This document shows positions 62,932-64,000 of a DNA stretch of 64,000 nt, piece after piece. The translations under genes were made by a program, and so were the position numbers. Location: positions 1,364,001 through 1,428,000 of the forward strand of contig JASSUJ010000001.1 in the NCBI GenBank assembly GCA_031963405.1. The letters run 5' to 3'. Origin of the DNA: JASSUD01 sp031963405. GTDB taxonomy: Bacteria > Pseudomonadota > Gammaproteobacteria > Burkholderiales > Burkholderiaceae. The notes below the pieces were generated by a model, which did no database searches, was not told the origin of the DNA, and saw only the letters and a list, made by a program, of their open reading frames with translations. The stretch's first letter is position 1; each line of letters opens with the position of its first letter.

Positions 62932-63873
62932 CTATTGTGCAACGCCGTCCTTTGCCTGCAGCAGCTCTTGCAGCTGCTTTCCAATCTGTGCAAGCTTATC
63001 TTGAACTTGCGCTTTTTCAGTATTCAGCACACTCACTTGGGCTTCCATAGACTCAAGCTTTTCAGCTTGCTTTGTTTGGCTCGCTTTTAACTCATCCTGC
63101 TGTGCCATTAATCGTCTATTTTCGCCGCTAAGTGTATTAACTTCATCTCTCAAAGAGAGAATCTGCAGAGCTTGTTGCGTTACAAAGTGATCCAATTCTT
63201 CCGCAGTCACGCTTAAATCCGCTTTAATCTTGTCTATATCTCGCTTCGTTTGCCACTCAATTCGATTTAACCTTTTCGCAAAATTGCTGTGATCTTCCTT
63301 GAGGTACCTAGACCGGATTTCTACGTCACCCAACCGTTCATCTTGTTGCCTTTGGCTCTGTCTTAAGTTTTGCCGAATATCATCTCGAACCCGCGCTAAT
63401 GCTTCTCCATTCCCTTTTTTGAGTTCCTCAAACTCAGTTTGATTTTGTTCTATAAGCCCTTTCACTATAGATTTGAGCTTGTCAAATTTATGATCTTGCT
63501 GTGTTAATGTTGGCGTTATTTTTTCCCATATTTCTATTTTGACATCCATTAATTTATGGTGATACTGATGAGAATTCTTCCCCAAACATGCTTGGACATG
63601 CTTCGACAAATTAGTGTGCTCAATTTGCAGATTATCTAGCTTTCTCTCCAAACTTCTAGACGATCCCATATTCCATTGAACCGCTTCCATCTGCTGTTGA
63701 ATTTCACTTATATCTGTTTCAATTCCTCTTAACTTCTCTTCCTGCGCTAATCGATCTTCCGCATTTATAGTTTGCTCATCAGGTGACGCTTGAGTTTCAC
63801 TGAATTCTGTTGAGGTTCTGATTAAATTTATTCGATTTACAGCTGGTGATTTATTTATATGTGTTGCGAGCAC
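62932..63873 (-). CDS. long coiled-coil orphan protein, candidate effector or structural protein
   Basis: About 313 residues. The frame extends to a TTG at 63900, but the GTG at 63873 has GGAG 6 bases upstream and is preferred. After a short polar start (INKSPAVNRINLIRTSTEFS) almost the whole protein is helical with heptad-like spacing (EEKLRGIETDISEIQQQMEA, LERKLDNLQIEHTNLSKHV, ELKASQTKQAEKLESMEAQV, ending KLAQIGKQLQELLQ). No signal peptide or membrane segment. Similar layouts occur in secreted scaffold proteins and in chromosome-associated proteins; I cannot assign it. Composition is less AT-rich than the other orphans. Confidence 0.7.
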   Translation of the reverse strand: MLATHINKSPAVNRINLIRTSTEFSETQASPDEQTINAEDRLAQEEKLRGIETDISEIQQQMEAVQWNMGSSRSLERKLDNLQIEHTNLSKHVQACLGKNSHQYHHKLMDVKIEIWEKITPTLTQQDHKFDKLKSIVKGLIEQNQTEFEELKKGNGEALARVRDDIRQNLRQSQRQQDERLGDVEIRSRYLKEDHSNFAKRLNRIEWQTKRDIDKIKADLSVTAEELDHFVTQQALQILSLRDEVNTLSGENRRLMAQQDELKASQTKQAEKLESMEAQVSVLNTEKAQVQDKLAQIGKQLQELLQAKDGVAQ

Positions 63874-64000
63874 AGCAATCTCCGTACAAAGATTTATCAA
63901 TTCAAATTTTTGAGCACCTTATTAAGGCTTTCTTAAAAACTATCAAGCTTTTTGTATGCAATTAAACCTACTCGATTCCTTCATTTGATCGGCACTTCTT

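Noticed and set aside
1..64000. tRNA or rRNA genes
   Set aside because: No cloverleaf with a GGTTCGAATCC-like T arm or rRNA-like block was noticed in any intergenic region; a covariance search would be needed to exclude one.

Overview
The window reads as chromosome of a Burkholderiaceae bacterium. The division and cell-wall (dcw) cluster, rlmB-rpiA, minCDE, lgt/ilvD, trpG-trpD-trpC-ung and thyA/folA are all of Burkholderia type at protein level. The base composition is more AT-rich than in free-living Burkholderia, intergenic space is large and full of palindromic repeats, broken transposases are present, and several orphan genes encode eukaryote-like or low-complexity proteins. Together these suggest a host-associated, partly reduced genome such as the fungal endosymbionts of the Mycoavidus/Glomeribacter group. 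That taxonomic placement is inference from gene content; no search was run.

Layout. 1-11858 (minus strand) is the dcw cluster in the order mraZ, rsmH, ftsL, ftsI, murE, murF, mraY, murD, ftsW, murG (murG runs off the left edge). Direct-repeat MraZ boxes lie upstream of mraZ at 12141-12180. 12862-16867 holds rpiA, rlmB and rnr. 16868-18861 is repeat-rich with a 55-codon small ORF and a TonB-C-like lipoprotein. 18862-20834 is minE-minD-minC. 21236-26529 holds an alpha/beta hydrolase lipoprotein, a small lipoprotein, gabD and ubiD. 27284-27656 is a nest of three palindromic repeats, followed by a lytic transglycosylase, fumC, a coiled-coil protein, thyA, an Rpn-type nuclease and folA. 34203-36077 contains two IS3-type transposase remnants flanking an F-box protein with tandem repeats. 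36089-41952 holds pmbA, grxC, lgt, an AT-rich orphan and ilvD. 42135-48573 holds an orphan, holC, prfA, hemA, ettA and a BrnT/BrnA toxin-antitoxin pair. 48898-52944 is trpG, an orphan on the opposite strand, trpD, trpC and ung. 53024-60004 holds an AT-rich orphan, dsbC, an ABC exporter, a UbiH-type hydroxylase and ychF. 60311-63873 is a cluster of three orphans: a second F-box-like protein, a protein with long Ser-Ser and Asn-Pro hexanucleotide repeats, and a long coiled-coil protein.

Two things stand out. First, at least four families of 50-200 bp imperfect palindromes (called A-D here) fill the gaps between genes. One lies in frame inside the 5' end of murG and adds about 40 residues to an essential enzyme, much as Rickettsia palindromic elements do. 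Second, eight orphan genes, all on the minus strand and nearly all single, are wedged between conserved genes (between lgt and ilvD, between trpG and trpD, and so on). Two carry F-box-like segments, which act in eukaryotic SCF ubiquitin ligases, and others are Ser/Pro/Asn-rich or coiled-coil. They look like a dispersed set of candidate secreted effectors. This is inference, because no secretion system lies in the window.

The housekeeping genes cover peptidoglycan synthesis and septation (dcw, min), translation (prfA, ettA, rlmB, rnr, ychF), folate and thymidylate (thyA, folA), quinone synthesis (ubiD, ubiH-type), heme (hemA), branched-chain amino acids (ilvD), and a tryptophan cluster without trpE in the window.
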